From positions 1,713,788-1,777,787 of the forward strand of contig CAJNDS010002190.1 of assembly GCA_905221605.1 (NCBI GenBank): a DNA stretch of 64,000 nt. The letters run 5' to 3'. Positions 1 through 10,805 of the stretch are shown here, piece by piece (positions within the stretch are counted from its first letter, which is position 1; the number at the start of each line of letters is the position of its first letter). Origin of the DNA: Symbiodinium natans. Its lineage: Eukaryota > Sar > Dinophyceae > Suessiales > Symbiodiniaceae. The notes under the pieces were generated by a model that saw nothing but the letters and a program-made list of their open reading frames with translations, had not been told where the DNA came from and ran no database searches. The position numbers were made by a program, and so were the translations under genes.

Positions 1-247
1 CCTCAAAACCTACCCCCAAAGCGTCTACAGCTTCAAGCCTCCCACCTTGACGGGTTTAGGCATGAGCTTGCATTTTTTGCGACTTCCTGTTGTTGGAGCA
101 CGAATGCTAGGCCAGAGCTAGAAAAATTTCTTCCGGGTTACATGTAAAGATCACCCCCGACTTATAAAGTTCTAAACCCTCCAAGCTCGGGGTGTAGGGT
201 TTTGGGTTTGGTGTTTCGGGTTTCGGGATTAGGGTTTAGGGTTTAGG

Positions 248-350
248 GCAGCTTCTTTGAGGAACTGGGTCTTGATGGACGACGCGGGCTGGAACTCCAC
301 GAACAGCGCCTGGCAGATGGCCAAAGATCTGGGCATCCTGACTCAGGCGA
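248..350 (+). CDS. Candidate exon, unknown gene
   Basis: Repeat-free island between TTTAGGG tracts. The + frame beginning GCA GCT TCT is open, with G/C-rich third positions and a protein-like composition (reads NWVLMDDAGWNSTNSAWQMA). A minus-strand frame is open too and equally G/C-rich at third positions, so the strand is inferred only from the + orientation of the recognised genes downstream. No family recognised. Confidence 0.35.
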
Positions 351-407
351 TTTTTAGGGTTTTCGGGTTTAGGGATTAGGGTTCAGGGATCCTGACTCAG
401 GCGATTT
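335..407. repeat. 19-bp direct repeat flanking a telomere-like insert
   Basis: Positions 335-353 and 389-407 are identical over 19 bases. The 35 bases between them are degenerate TTTAGGG units. The first copy is the end of the candidate exon at 248-350, so this looks like a telomere-like segment inserted with a target duplication, or a small tandem duplication. Confidence 0.7.
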
Positions 408-911
408 GGGGTTTCTCAAGGGATTAACACTCGTACACAAGGTTTTGCCCCTGAAGGTTCTTAGGGTTTTAGGGCTTAGGGCTTTAGGGTTTTAGGGCTT
501 AGGGTTTAGGGTTTTTGGGTTTTTGGTTTTTTGGGTTTTAGGGATTTGGGTTTTAGGGTTTTAGGGGTTTAGGGTTTTAGGGTTTTGGGGTTTTGGGGTT
601 TTGGGGCTTTGGGGTTTTAGGGTTTTCTTCCTGGGGGGCGGGGGGGGGGGGGGGGGATGCAGGCGAAGAAGCCCTTAAGCCTTGAACCTTACACCATGTA
701 ATCTTAAGCTGTATAGCCTCAAATATACACCTTATAACCTTGCAATCTTAAACATAGTTATCTTCAAGCTTGAACCTTAAGTTTTTGCAAGTTGTCGATC
801 AGTTGGGTCTTGGAAGCACGCGGAAGTCCTACCCTTCGTAAGCCTCTAAAAAGCCCTTGAGAACCCCTGACCCTAAACCCTAAACCCTAAACCCTGAAAC
901 AACCCCCCAAG

Positions 912-990
912 CCATTCGCGCTGAGTCGCCAGGTGGAGTGTTTCGCGGACATGAACCCCAGGCGGGGCGCAGAGCACACCTCGAGCATCA
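912..990 (+). CDS. Candidate exon, unknown gene
   Basis: Starts after an AAG acceptor preceded by a CCCTAAA tract. The frame reads PFALSRQVECFADMNPRRGA and stays open to the foldback element at 998. Third positions are G/C rich. No recognised domain. Confidence 0.45.
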
Positions 991-997
991 CTACTCA

Positions 998-1102
998 TTG
1001 CTTAAGAACCGCCCAAGAGATGGAAAGTAATCCTCCTCATAAGGGCAATATAGGGATTATAGTCTCTTTTTTTTGGGGGGGGGGGGGGGGTTCTTAAGCA
1101 AA
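998..1102. mobile_element. Foldback MITE, TTGCTTAAGAACC family
   Basis: About 105 bp with inverted ends TTGCTTAAGAACC and GGTTCTTAAGCAA, and an internal T-run followed by a G-run. Related copies lie near 44080-44155, 44270-44367 and 53795-53890. It has no coding capacity and abuts the candidate exon at 912-990. Confidence 0.7.
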
Positions 1103-1652
1103 TGGTAGAAGCATGGGTGGTTCGGAAAATGTGTTTGGATCCTAAAACACTTAAACAACTCTCCTTACAATCCACAACGAATTACTCCCGTTTTTCGGGT
1201 CCCTCAGAAAAGGGGTTGACGAAGAACCTACCGTAGGGCATGAGGAAGCAAGGGGAGAGGGGGTATAAGGGCTCCATATTCCAAAAAACCTGGGCCTAAC
1301 AAATCCCAAAGAAGCCTTAGTAAGCGCTAATTCGGGGAAATGTGGAGCCCTTACACTCCCCTCCCTTCCACCCGCTTGGTTCCTTGTGTTTCTAGGGCTC
1401 GCGATTTCCGCGCAGCGCTCAGAGATTGAAGCCCCCTAGGCCCGAGAAGCCCGGAGCGCGAAACCCGAAGCCCCAAACTGAACCCTGGCTCAGGGTGTAC
1501 GGGCTTAATTCGGGGTTTTGGGGTTCTGGAGTTCTGGGGTAGGGGTTTAGAGTTTAGGGGGTTTAGGGGGTTTAGGGGTTTAGGGGCTTTCGGGGTTTAG
1601 GGGTTTGGGGGTTTAGGGGGTTTAGTGGTTTAGTGGTTTAAGGTTATTACAG

Positions 1653-1769
1653 GCCAGACTACCAGTTCATGGAGTACCCGGAGAATCGGTCTTGGTGCCC
1701 GACTCTCAGAGCAAAGAGGTCTGCGGCAGCTGGGTCAGTGGAGAGGTTCGACTGTTGGTATTGCTCCCT
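1653..1769 (+). CDS. Candidate exon, unknown gene (strand uncertain)
   Basis: 117 bases between acceptor TTATTACAG and donor GTAAGG. The + strand has a phase-0 open frame and a second, more G/C3-rich frame reading DYQFMEYPENRSWCP. Because the donor (CTGTAA) and acceptor (TTACAG) mirror each other, the minus strand also has a usable acceptor and an open frame. A coding exon is likely; its strand is not settled. Confidence 0.4.
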
Positions 1770-2057
1770 GTAAGGTTCGGGGTTTAGGGTTTAGGGTTTA
1801 GGGCTTGAGGGTTTGGAGGATTTGAGCATTCAGGCCAGGGTTTAAGGTCTGTGATGCTGTGGTTTAGTATCAGTGGCTTTTAGGGGTGGGCTTCTGGGTC
1901 TGGTGGTGGACTGTAGCCCGTACCAAACTTAAGCCGTTAAGCCCGAAACCCTAAACCGAAGCTCCTACAGCGTCCATCCCGAGCCCTAAACCCTAAACCC
2001 TAAACCCTAAACCCTAAAAACTAAAAACCCTGAACCCTAAACCCTAAACCCTCAAAG

Positions 2058-2128
2058 GTTTGGGATTCTTCAACGTCCACGACTTGGACGAGACCTGCCC
2101 GGTGTGGTTCGAGGAGAGCCCGAATACC
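2058..2128 (+). CDS. Candidate exon, unknown gene
   Basis: Lies between a CCCTAAA/CCCTCAAAG acceptor region and a GTAGGG donor. The + frame reads GFFNVHDLDETCPVWFEESP with high G/C at third positions. No domain recognised. Confidence 0.5.
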
Positions 2129-2470
2129 GTAGGGGCCCTGGCCTCCCCTCTCAACCCTGGAATGTCATGTAGGGTTTAGGGTTTAGGGGGGGTTTAGGGT
2201 CTGGGATGTAGGGTTTAGGGTGCAGGGTTTAGGGAGTTTAGGGTGCAGAGTTTGGGATGTCGGGCTTAGGGTTTGGGGTTTTGGGGTTTAGGTTTTGGGA
2301 TTTGGGGTTTAGGGTTTGGGATTTAGGGGGAGTAGGGTTTCCGCTGAAGGCCCGTACGAAACCCCTAAACACCAAACTCGAAACTCTGAACCCCAGACCT
2401 TAAACCCCTTAACCCGCGCCCTTCCACCCCGAAGCCTTCAGCCCCAAACCCTAACCAAAAGCCTTAGACC

Positions 2471-2501
<31 letters not shown>

Positions 2502-2526
2502 CACCCTCCACCCTCCACCCTCCACC

Positions 2527-2565
<39 letters not shown>

Positions 2566-2670
2566 GCCCTCAGCCCTCAGCCCTCAGCCCTCAACCCTCA
2601 ACCCTCAACCCTAACCCTCAAACCCTCAAACCCTCAACCCTCAACCCTCAGCCCTCAACCCCCAACCCTC
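2471..2670 (+). repeat. CCCTCAA / CCCTCCA / CCCTCAG variant array
   Basis: Heptamer array in which the telomere-like unit CCCTAAA has become CCCTCAA, with runs of CCCTCCA and CCCTCAG. This unit has no stop codon in any frame, so it makes a long spurious open frame of NPQPSTL repeats (2316-2765) that should not be taken as a protein. Confidence 0.9.
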
Positions 2671-2995
2671 AACCCCAAACCGTGCCCAAGCTTGTGGCAT
2701 TCCTTTCATTGGGAGACCACCATACTGCCGAACCACCAGCAGCACCGCTAGGGCTTTGGATTTAGGATTGTCTGTGTTTTAACTCACCATGGAGCGTTTT
2801 TAGGCAGATTCCCAGAAATGTTGGCCCTCCCAGGTTGATTTGGGGAGATTTGGGTACACACGGGTTCATTAGTAGCTGTAATTAGGGTCGCCTGCCTTAG
2901 TTAAGGTACTGGTAACCCTAGTTACAAGGCATAAAATAACACCCAATGCCCCAGACTCTAACACACCCGATCACCCTGAGAACCTAAATCCAGAA

Positions 2996-3165
2996 CCCTA
3001 AACTCTAAACCTTAAACCCTAAACCCTAAACCCTAAACCCCAGACCCTAAACCCTAAACCCTAAACCCTAAACCCTAAACCCTAAACCCTAAACCCTAAA
3101 CCCCAAACCCTAAACCCTAAACCCTAAACCCTAAACCCTAAACCCTAACCCTAAACCCTAAAGCC
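2996..3165 (+). repeat. CCCTAAA array
   Basis: Nearly perfect CCCTAAA heptamers on the + strand. This is one of dozens of interstitial arrays; it lies directly before a coding-like island at 3170-3258. Confidence 0.95.
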
Positions 3166-3169
3166 CATC

Positions 3170-3258
3170 AGCCCAGAAGCGGACCTTCGTGCGGCCCATT
3201 GAGATATGAGAGTCCGGCGTGCCGCAGTGGACGAAAGCATCCTGCTCTGCTTTCGGGT
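3170..3258 (-). CDS. Candidate exon, strand uncertain
   Basis: Short repeat-free island. The minus frame reads DAFVHCGTPDSHISMGRTKV with about 70 percent G/C at third positions. A + frame is also open (RYESPACRSGRKHPALLSG). Recognised genes in the window are all +, so the minus call is tentative. Confidence 0.3.
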
Positions 3259-3332
3259 TTGGGGTTTAGGGTTTTGGGTTTAGGGTTTTGGGTTTACGAT
3301 TTGGCTTTTTGGGAGAGAGGACAGTTTACGTG

Positions 3333-3494
3333 CTGCAAGTTCAGCAGGGTATACCTAGGACCCAGAGTAGGCCCTTATTCCCTTGTTTCAGGGCTCGGGT
3401 GCGCTTGCAACCCCCTTTAAACCAAAAAGGGCACCCTTTTTGTTCCTAGGTTACTCCGGGGTCCACTAGGTACTGCAAGTTCAGCAGGGTATAC
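3333..3494. mobile_element. MITE (CTAGGACCC family) with 22-bp flanking direct repeat
   Basis: The element spans about 3355-3469 and has inverted ends CTAGGACCCAGAGTA and roughly TACTCCGGGGTCCACTAG. It is flanked by identical 22-bp repeats at 3333-3354 and 3473-3494, which begin CTGCAAGTTC and end GGGTATAC. Further copies lie at 11367-11479 and 14281-14397; a truncated one starts near 11293. Confidence 0.8.
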
Positions 3495-4045
3495 GGTTAA
3501 CCCTAAACCCTAAACCCTAAACGACAAGTCAGAAGGGCTGGCGCCTGGGGTCAGTGAGGATTGAGGGTTTCAAGGGACTAAAGGAGGAACCCTTACAAGG
3601 GACCTTAGGGGTCATTTGGGGTTATTTAGGGGCCACTTAGGTAGGGGCTCTAAAATGTACATAGTTATATATATATATATATATGTATACATATATAGGG
3701 GTTATATAGGGGAATGAGATTAAGGGTCTCTTCTACAGGTCCCTCCTTATACCTTTTAAATTAAGGGTTAAGAGTTGGGGCTCAGGCTTCCGCTACTTGA
3801 TGGTGAGGGTCAGCTATAAGCGGGGACGATGTTAGTCACAAGGTCACGCGGATGTGCTTTGCCTTGACGCCACACAGCCCGCCTGCCTGGGTGTAGCAGT
3901 TAAAAGGGCGGCATAAGCATCGATCCCGTCACGTCATACACCTTGAACTTAACCAAACCCTAAACCCTCACCCCTAAAAGCCTCAATTCCAAAGACTATA
4001 GCTATAGCTTTGAACCAGAAGCTTTCGACTCCCCACACACCCACA

Positions 4046-4150
4046 TGGGGGTTTACCAAAGTAGGGGACCCCTAAAATAGCCACCCAAATAGTAGGATCC
4101 CCTTATAATCAGGAACCCCAAAAGGTACCCCGAATATCGTAAGCCCCCAC
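4046..4150. mobile_element. MITE, GGGGGTTTACGAAAATAGGGG family
   Basis: Inverted ends GGGGGTTTAC and GTAAGCCCCC, with ACATG on both sides as a possible short target duplication. Related copies: 24409-24520, 30258-30355, 43016-43128, 49163-49262, and decayed ones near 48255 and 57425-57585. Non-autonomous, no ORF. Confidence 0.75.
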
Positions 4151-4847
4151 ATGAAATGCTCGAGCCTCCTCGAGTCTGGATGTCCCCGCCTCTCTGACAG
4201 GGCTTCGCCCTTCCTTGAAGGAGTCTTCGGGTGCCGCAGCCGTAGCTCATGCAGGCATGTTGTAGGCTTCCGCATGGCAGCTCGCGTCAGTTAGGGCTTA
4301 GGGTTTAGGGTTTAGGGTTTAGGGTTTAGGGTTTAGGGTTTAGGGTTTACGCTCTAGGGGTTGGTGATCGACATGGACGTTTTTTCACAGCCTACACATG
4401 TCAGCATCCATAGCTGCTCGACGTATACATTCCCATCTTCTGCATACGGACACACCTTGTGACAACCTGGCACATACATGCATACGTAGACGAGCACATG
4501 ATCATATGCAATTTCGCAACCTTGGCTCCACGTGTATACCATATAGCTATACGCCTTATATAGCCCCTATATACCTAAGTAGCCCCTAAATAAGATAACC
4601 GCCCCAAAGAACCCCGAAGGTCCCATACAAGATCTGACAAGCATTCCCAGCGTGAAAACAGCACGGCTTCGAGTGATCCCCGTGCCAGCAGTGGCTGCAG
4701 CTGTTGAGGGCCACCAGCGCTGTCTGGCCTGGCGCACGGCAATAAAGGGGTTCGGAAGGATTTCTGAAATGATTCCCTTAGGGTCCCTGTATAGGTATAC
4801 TATAATAACCCCCCTAAACAGAGCATATGACAGAATGTAGCGGGTCG

Positions 4848-4945
4848 GAATAATTACTAGTGGGATTCCCTTGTGGCCCCTTTATAAATACACAAAAAAT
4901 AACACCCCAAAACCTCTTTCTACTGATTCAGGCCCCTATATTATG
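4848..4945. mobile_element. MITE-like element, GGAATAATTACTA family
   Basis: A short element containing GGAATAATTACTAG, TTCCCTTGTGGCCCC and a terminal segment TTCAGGCCCCTATATT. Related copies with the same internal blocks lie near 8966-9135 (two in tandem), 14776, 30096-30180, 41467-41560 and 44826-44930. Confidence 0.55.
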
Positions 4946-5055
4946 TTTGCTACTATTATTTAGGGTTTAGGGTTTAGGTTTTTGGGGTGTTATGTTCACT
5001 CATGTCTTGCACTTGTGGAGACAAGATGCATCATACGGCGATACAAAAACCCCAG

Positions 5056-5105
5056 GTTTCCGCGCCAGCTTCCAACCTTGGCCTCCCCTTAGATCCAGCT
5101 GAGTC
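5056..5105 (+). CDS. Candidate exon, unknown gene
   Basis: Follows acceptor CCCCAG. The frame reads VSAPASNLGLPLDPAE and ends at a TTTAGGG tract. Short; no family recognised. Confidence 0.35.
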
Positions 5106-6027
5106 TCTTAGGGTTTAGGGTTTAGGGTTCAGGGTTTAGGGTTTAGGGTTTAGGGTTTACGAACCTGGACAAGTAGCTTTGTGCAGGGTCTTAACCTTGT
5201 TCTGAGTGGTCGCCCACCTACCCACCCACCCACCCACCCACCCAAGGTATCACCCCACCGTCCCCTTCTGTGGTTGGGGTGCGGGGGGGTTCAGATTTGG
5301 GGTTTAGGGCTCAGGGTGCACAGGTTTGAGGGTTTTAGGGGTTTAGTGTTAAGGGTTTTCGAGGTTTTGTGGCTTCGCGTAGGGTTGTTAAAGGGTTTTG
5401 AGGGTTGGTTTAGTTTGCAGGTTTTAGGGCTTAGGGTTTTAGAGCTTTTGGATCTAGCCCATAGGGTTTCAAGGTTTGAAGTATGGGGTTTTGACTTAGC
5501 GTGAAAATTTAAAGGGGGGAGGGGCGGGGGGGGGGGGGGGGGGGGCGGGGAGGAAGGGAGGGAAGTGGGGGGAGGGGAAAGAATAACGTGGGGGAGGGGG
5601 ACTGCTCTATATATATATATATATATATATAGATATACACATATTTGTTTACATTTGTTGCGTTTTGTTTTTCGGGAGGGGGGAGAGGGGGGGGGGGGGC
5701 AGCCCCACCCCCCCTCCCCTTACTGTAAGGAGCAAACGGATCAGACCCTCCCTAAACCCTAAGCCCTATAGCCTCTAAACCCTAAACCCTTATTAAACCC
5801 TACTAAACCCTAAAAACACCCATATCAAAGCCCCTTAGACCCAAAACATGGGCTACTCTCAACACCCCCCTAAACCCTAAACCCTATAACCTCTAAACCC
5901 TAAGCCCCAAAAGCCTCCATGAAAATGAAGAACCCTAAACCCTAAATCCTATAACCTCTAAACTTCTAAACCTCTAAACCCTAAACCCTAAACCCTAAAC
6001 CCCCCCTTTAAGAACCCTCGCTCCCAG

Positions 6028-6100
6028 GTTGCCAACACGTGGCCTGGATGCCCTCGCCGCCCGCCCCAAGAGTCTCCGGCTGAAACTTTGCACCACCGGG
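6028..6100 (+). CDS. Candidate exon, unknown gene
   Basis: Acceptor CTCCCAG|G and GC donor (GCACATCC). The frame reads LPTRGLDALAARPKSLRLKL, with typical soluble-protein composition and G/C-rich third positions. CCCTAAA lies upstream and TTTAGGG downstream, the usual arrangement here. Confidence 0.5.
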
Positions 6101-6112
6101 GCACATCCTTTC

Positions 6113-6300
6113 TGGAGTTTAGGGTTTAGGGTATAGGGTTTGGGGTTAGGGGTTTAGGGGTTTAGGGTTTAGGGTTCAGGGTTTAGGGTTTAGGGTTCAG
6201 GTTTAGGGTTTAGGGTTTAGGGTTTAGGGTTTAGGGTTTAGGGTTTAGGGTTTAGGGTTTAGGGTTTAGGGTTTAGGGTTTAGGGTTTAGGGTTTAGGGC
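6113..6300 (+). repeat. TTTAGGG array
   Basis: A run of TTTAGGG heptamers on the + strand, with a few degenerate units at its start. It directly follows the candidate exon at 6028-6100. Confidence 0.95.
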
Positions 6301-6915
6301 TAGGGCACACGACCCCAAAACCCCCCAAAACGCCCAGACGCCAAGAACCCGACGTCCAAACCCCTAAACTCAATGTTTTGGGGTTGATCTAAACCCTAAA
6401 CCCTAAACCCTAAACCCTAAACCCTAAACCCTAAACCCTAAAAGGAGTCGGGCCCATGGAGTTGAGGTTTGGGATCCGGAAGCCTCTCAGCTCCTAGCCC
6501 CCCCCCCAACCTGAAGTGTTGGCAGAAAGTACGGCCCCAGGCGCGTTTCAGGGTTTAGGGTTTTAGGGGTTTAGGGTTTTGGGTTTAGAGTCTACTTGGG
6601 TCCTTTTACGGACCGCGGACCGGGGGCAGGGGGAGGGGAGGGGGGGATTTAGGGTTTAGGGTGTAGGGTGTAGGGTTTAGGATTTAGTGTTTAGGGTTTG
6701 TAGTAGTAAGGTGGGGTTTAGGATACGCCTGTGATCCTGCTAGAGCACTGACACCTGGTGAGAGTCTACCATTTCTTGTTTTGGGGCTATTTTTTATGCC
6801 CGGAGCCCGTGAAGAAAAAAACAAACCGTTTAGGGTTCTTGATGGCAGGGCTCGGGGCAGGCCCTAAACCCTAGCCCTAAACCCTAATTAAACCCTAAAC
6901 CCTCCGGCACGACAG

Positions 6916-6998
6916 GAAGCCCAATGTGGCTCGGGCCCTACAGCCAGCGAGGCCTTCAGGGTGTGCCTGGAGCCACAAACTTGCCTCTTAACACATGA
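6916..6998 (+). CDS. Candidate exon, unknown gene
   Basis: Acceptor ACGACAG|G; phase-0 frame reading EAQCGSGPTASEAFRVCLEP then QTCLLTHE; donor GTCTAG. Third positions are mostly G/C. One of the clearest coding islands of the first 9 kb, but the protein is not recognised. Confidence 0.5.
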
Positions 6999-7608
6999 GT
7001 CTAGGGTTCAGGGTTTGGGGTTTAGGGTTTAGGGTTTAGGGCTAGGGTTTGGGGTTTCTGGTTCAGGGGTTAGGTTTTGGGGTTTCAGGGTTGGGGGTTT
7101 AGGGTTTAGGGTTCAGGGGCAGCTTGAGGGGCTTCGGTTGAAGCCTAAACCTAAGCCCCAAACTCGGAACCTTAAACCCTGAATGCCCGAACTTCCGAAC
7201 CAACTCTCAGCCCTAAGGGTTTTATTCTGGTTTTTAAAGGGGTCTAGGGTTTAGGGTTTAGGGTTTAGGGTAACTTGCAGGGACCAAATAGTTCGGTTAC
7301 TAGAGGCCTTAAGGACACAAGAATTGGGTGCTTGGAAGCGGAGGGGTTGGTAAGGGGACGATAGGGTATAGGGTTTAGGGTTATATGGAGACCCCAGCCA
7401 CAACAAACACAATGTAGGAACCAAGTGGGTACCAATGCGGAAACTGGGGTAGCACACGCCGCATCTTCTAAGAGAATTAGGGTAGTGTTGATGGATTTCC
7501 GATTAAGTTCCCAGTTGGAAGCAAAGCTTACTACATAGCTAGTGCTTCAACAAACCCTAAACCCTAACCCTAACCCCTAAGCCGTGGTCGGTTCCTTCTG
7601 TAGGTAAG

Positions 7609-7680
7609 GATTCCCCATTTCAAGGCCGCTTACCCAAGGGTTCCATGCCTTTGAACGGCCCCCAGCCGAAGTTGCCTAAC
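7609..7680 (+). CDS. Candidate exon, unknown gene
   Basis: Follows GTAGGTAAG. The frame reads DSPFQGRLPKGSMPLNGPQP. It ends before an AT-rich stretch and a G-run (about 7707-7728). Proline-rich, no domain recognised. Confidence 0.35.
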
Positions 7681-8772
7681 CCCCTTTAAAAAGCAGAAAA
7701 GGATGGCGGGGGGGGGGGGGGGGGGGGGAGGTGGCGAGCTTAGGGTGATTACGCGAAGGATGTAAGCTGATAATAGAGATTTCCTTAGACCTTAGCCACT
7801 TGGAACTCTACTTTATACTACGAACCTTCAAGTCTTCAGGGGATTTTCCCTATGGCACCCCTTTATAAGGAGCCCCCATAGGTTCCTAAGCCCCCAAATT
7901 CCCTGAGTTTTTTGATCTCCTCAACCCTAAACCCTAAGCCCAAAGCCTTTTCGGGGGCTTTCGTGCAGTTTTTTTGCCAACAAATTGGTCCAGAATCTAG
8001 ATGGGTTAGTTCTCAAAATTAGGTTCTCAACATATCATAAGGCGGCTCCTAGTATTTAAGGTACTTAAAAAGGGATCGTAACTTTCCGACTGTCTAGATC
8101 GACACCAGTTGTGTTGGATGGTGAATTGACGGGCTTTGCGCAGAGAGCTCATGGCTACTCCCAAACCCTGAGCCCTAAACCCTAAACCCTAAACCCTAAA
8201 CCCTAAACCCTAAACCCTAAACCCTAAACCCTAAACCCTACTTAAACCCTGAACCCTAACATTGTGCTAAGCGGCTTCGGGAACTCCCGAGCCCGAAGAT
8301 CCCAGGAAATCCTCGGGATTTCTATAATATACTAGGGTTTAGGGTTTAGGGTTTAGGGTTTAGGGTTTAGGGTTTAGGGTTTAGGGTTTAGGGTTTATGG
8401 CTTAGGGTTTCGGGTTTGGGGTAACTAAGTCAGAAGGAGTAGGTCCTTAAAAAGTCGACACGATCAGCCCCTGACCCCCCCCCAAAGCTCTATTCAACGT
8501 TTGGGGTTTAAGGCTCAGGGTTTTTGTAAAATGCTAAGCTCCTAAGCCCCTACACTCTAAACCCCGAAACACCCCTACCTCCCCCAAAACATACAAGCTA
8601 CAGCGCCAGCCACAGACCCTTCAACCCCTTCAGCCAGCTCCTAAACCCTTTGAATTACCCCTAAGCCCTAAACCCTAAGCCCTAAACCCTAAACCCTAAA
8701 CCCCTCCCCTAAACCGAAACCCCGGAACCCTAAACCCGAAAACCCTAAACTCTGAACCCAAATCTTGCGCAG

Positions 8773-8841
8773 CACAGTCGCCAAATCGTCGCAGGACCGG
8801 CGCCCCAGGCGCCCCTTGTGGCTCTGATCCCCAGCTTCGGG
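8773..8841 (+). CDS. Candidate exon, unknown gene
   Basis: Acceptor TTGCGCAG; phase-0 frame reading HSRQIVAGPAPQAPLVALIP, running into SFGG before a telomere-like tract. Fairly hydrophobic end. Confidence 0.4.
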
Positions 8842-9190
8842 GGTTTCGCTTGGGTTAAGGTCTAGGGTTTAAGGTTTTAGGGTTTTAGGGTTTCAGGGCG
8901 TAGGGTTAGGGGTCTATGGCATGGGGCACAGTTCTGTTCTTCGGGCTCGGGTTTTCTGATTTGGTTTGAGGAATAATTGCTATTCCCTTATGGTCCCTCT
9001 ATAATTCTGCTACAAGAATGTCCAAAAACCCTATGCTCATTGCTACGGCCCCGATATAGTATTCCCTGTGGGTCCTTATATAATTGCGCTATAACAATGG
9101 TCCCCAAAGCCCGATTCTAATTACTAAGCCCCCGATGCGAAATCCTAAACCCTAAACCCTAAACCCTAAATCATTCGGGCTTGGCTGTAG

Positions 9191-9235
9191 ATCATGGCTT
9201 CGGGCAGCCAGTGCAGTGGGAGGCGCAACACATAA
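9191..9235 (+). CDS. Candidate terminal exon with TAA
   Basis: Acceptor GGCTGTAG, then a short frame reading IMASGSQCSGRRNT and a TAA at 9233-9235. It may end the gene to which the preceding islands belong. Very short, so tentative. Confidence 0.3.
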   Translation: MMASGSQCSGRRNT

Positions 9236-9269
9236 AACTCGCGACTCGCAACAAAGCCTTAGACCCTAA

Positions 9270-10320
9270 CGTATGTGTGTGTGTGTTTATATGTCCATTA
9301 TGCATGTGTTGTTGGGCACATCTGCAATCAGCCTCACGAGCCTCCTGCTAAGTCGACAAGTACCAGCCATCACTGGTCAAATCATGCAAAGGGAAAGGGG
9401 AAAAGTTGCTGTTGGGACATCACGTCACAGGCCAGGAGATATGCCATCCCAGCATGGAACAATAGAAGCGAGCACAGCGGTCTAAGGAAACTATGTCACC
9501 AGAGACCCGAAGAACCCAAGCCAAGACCTTAGAATGATTATTAAACGGTCTCGAACAAGTGAGTCCGGACTGATTTCCGAACCCGAATGACTTCATGTGT
9601 CTAATACCTACAATGTGTTCGGCAGCGACGCAATGTTTGGCCAAGATTTGTAGAAAGACATCTTTGAATCTGCGAACAACAATACTCCAACAGTCATCTC
9701 GTGATCACATATCCCTGCAAACAGGCCATATGTCGCCACAAATTCAACTGCGAGGGCCACCCTCGCGGTCCTATCCAGTGTATGCTTAGTCCCCCACTTC
9801 CATCGGCCATCAGTAGTAAAGGCGGAAAAGCCGAAAGTGCATCATTGGAGATGGGAGCCCTCTTAATTTTAACAATGCCACAGTGCACCTGTTGAAGGGG
9901 AGGACTAAGAATACCGTGGAAAAAGACCACTCTTCGGAAGGTTGGGATGGAGCGACCACAGCCTCTCAGAAATCGAGCTGTCGAAATTTTGCTGACGTGC
10001 AACCGCATTCAAGAACACTTGCTCCAACCTGCCGACTTGCATACCTATTACGCATATGTAGATATGATATGTATATATGTTCATTTTCACATTTTGACTC
10101 ATACGTTTGTGGATGCATGTTTTTGTTTCAGTCATGCTATCGCATATTACGTGTTACATAATAAGTTGTACCCCTGAGTGCAGGTTTCCCGATGCGCAGA
10201 TATCACGTGAAGTGTCAGGACTCAGCATCACAGAGACGGACACCCGCCTCCTGTATTTCCACCTCAGCCACACATGGCTTTCTTTTTGTTCTTGCTCGCA
10301 ACTCTACCACACAGGGGTCC
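9270..10320. other. Repeat-poor stretch of about 1 kb, nothing recognised
   Basis: Almost free of telomere-like repeats, unlike its surroundings. It opens with a GT-rich tract. Several overlapping open frames of 64-104 codons occur in different frames on both strands, with no clear codon bias to choose between them. It could be an old retrogene, a UTR or a non-coding insertion. Confidence 0.4.
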
Positions 10321-10805
10321 ACACCCCAAGCTTGTAATAGGGCAGGGTTCAGGGTCCCTAAACCCCAGAACCCCTTCAACTGCCAAGATCACGGCCTCTG
10401 GTCTGTCTGGGCAGCCTGCCAGGCGCGCGCGAATTCAACCTCTGCTCCCTAGGGGTGTGGCCAGTTCTCCGAATTATGTTCCTTTCTGGGGTTCTTACTA
10501 TCTGAAGACTCTCTTACTTCGGGTAACATTGGATCATATCAATAATGTTGCGAACCGTCTGTTCACTTCTTTATCAGTGTGTGTTTGTGTGTGTTCACAT
10601 CGTGGGATCCAGGGTTTAGGGTCAACCTGTGTGAGACTCGGCACCCTTTCCCATGACAGCTGGCATCATGGCCATCGGATGCCCCCACGATCCTTCTTCC
10701 TAAACCCTGAACCCTAAACCCCAAACCCTAGCCCATGAGCCCGCAGCATAGGCATGAACGCTTTGGACCACCCTGTGACCTAAGCATCCCTTTCCCACGC
10801 TGTAG

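Noticed and set aside
2316-2765. 149-codon ORF of NPQPSTL repeats; likewise 52796-53041 on the minus strand
   Set aside because: Translation of CCCTCAA/GGGTTGA arrays, which lack stops in all frames. Repeat artefact, not a protein.
9694-10008. 104-codon minus-strand ORF in the repeat-poor stretch
   Set aside because: Overlapped by equally plausible frames on both strands, with no codon bias or recognisable motif.
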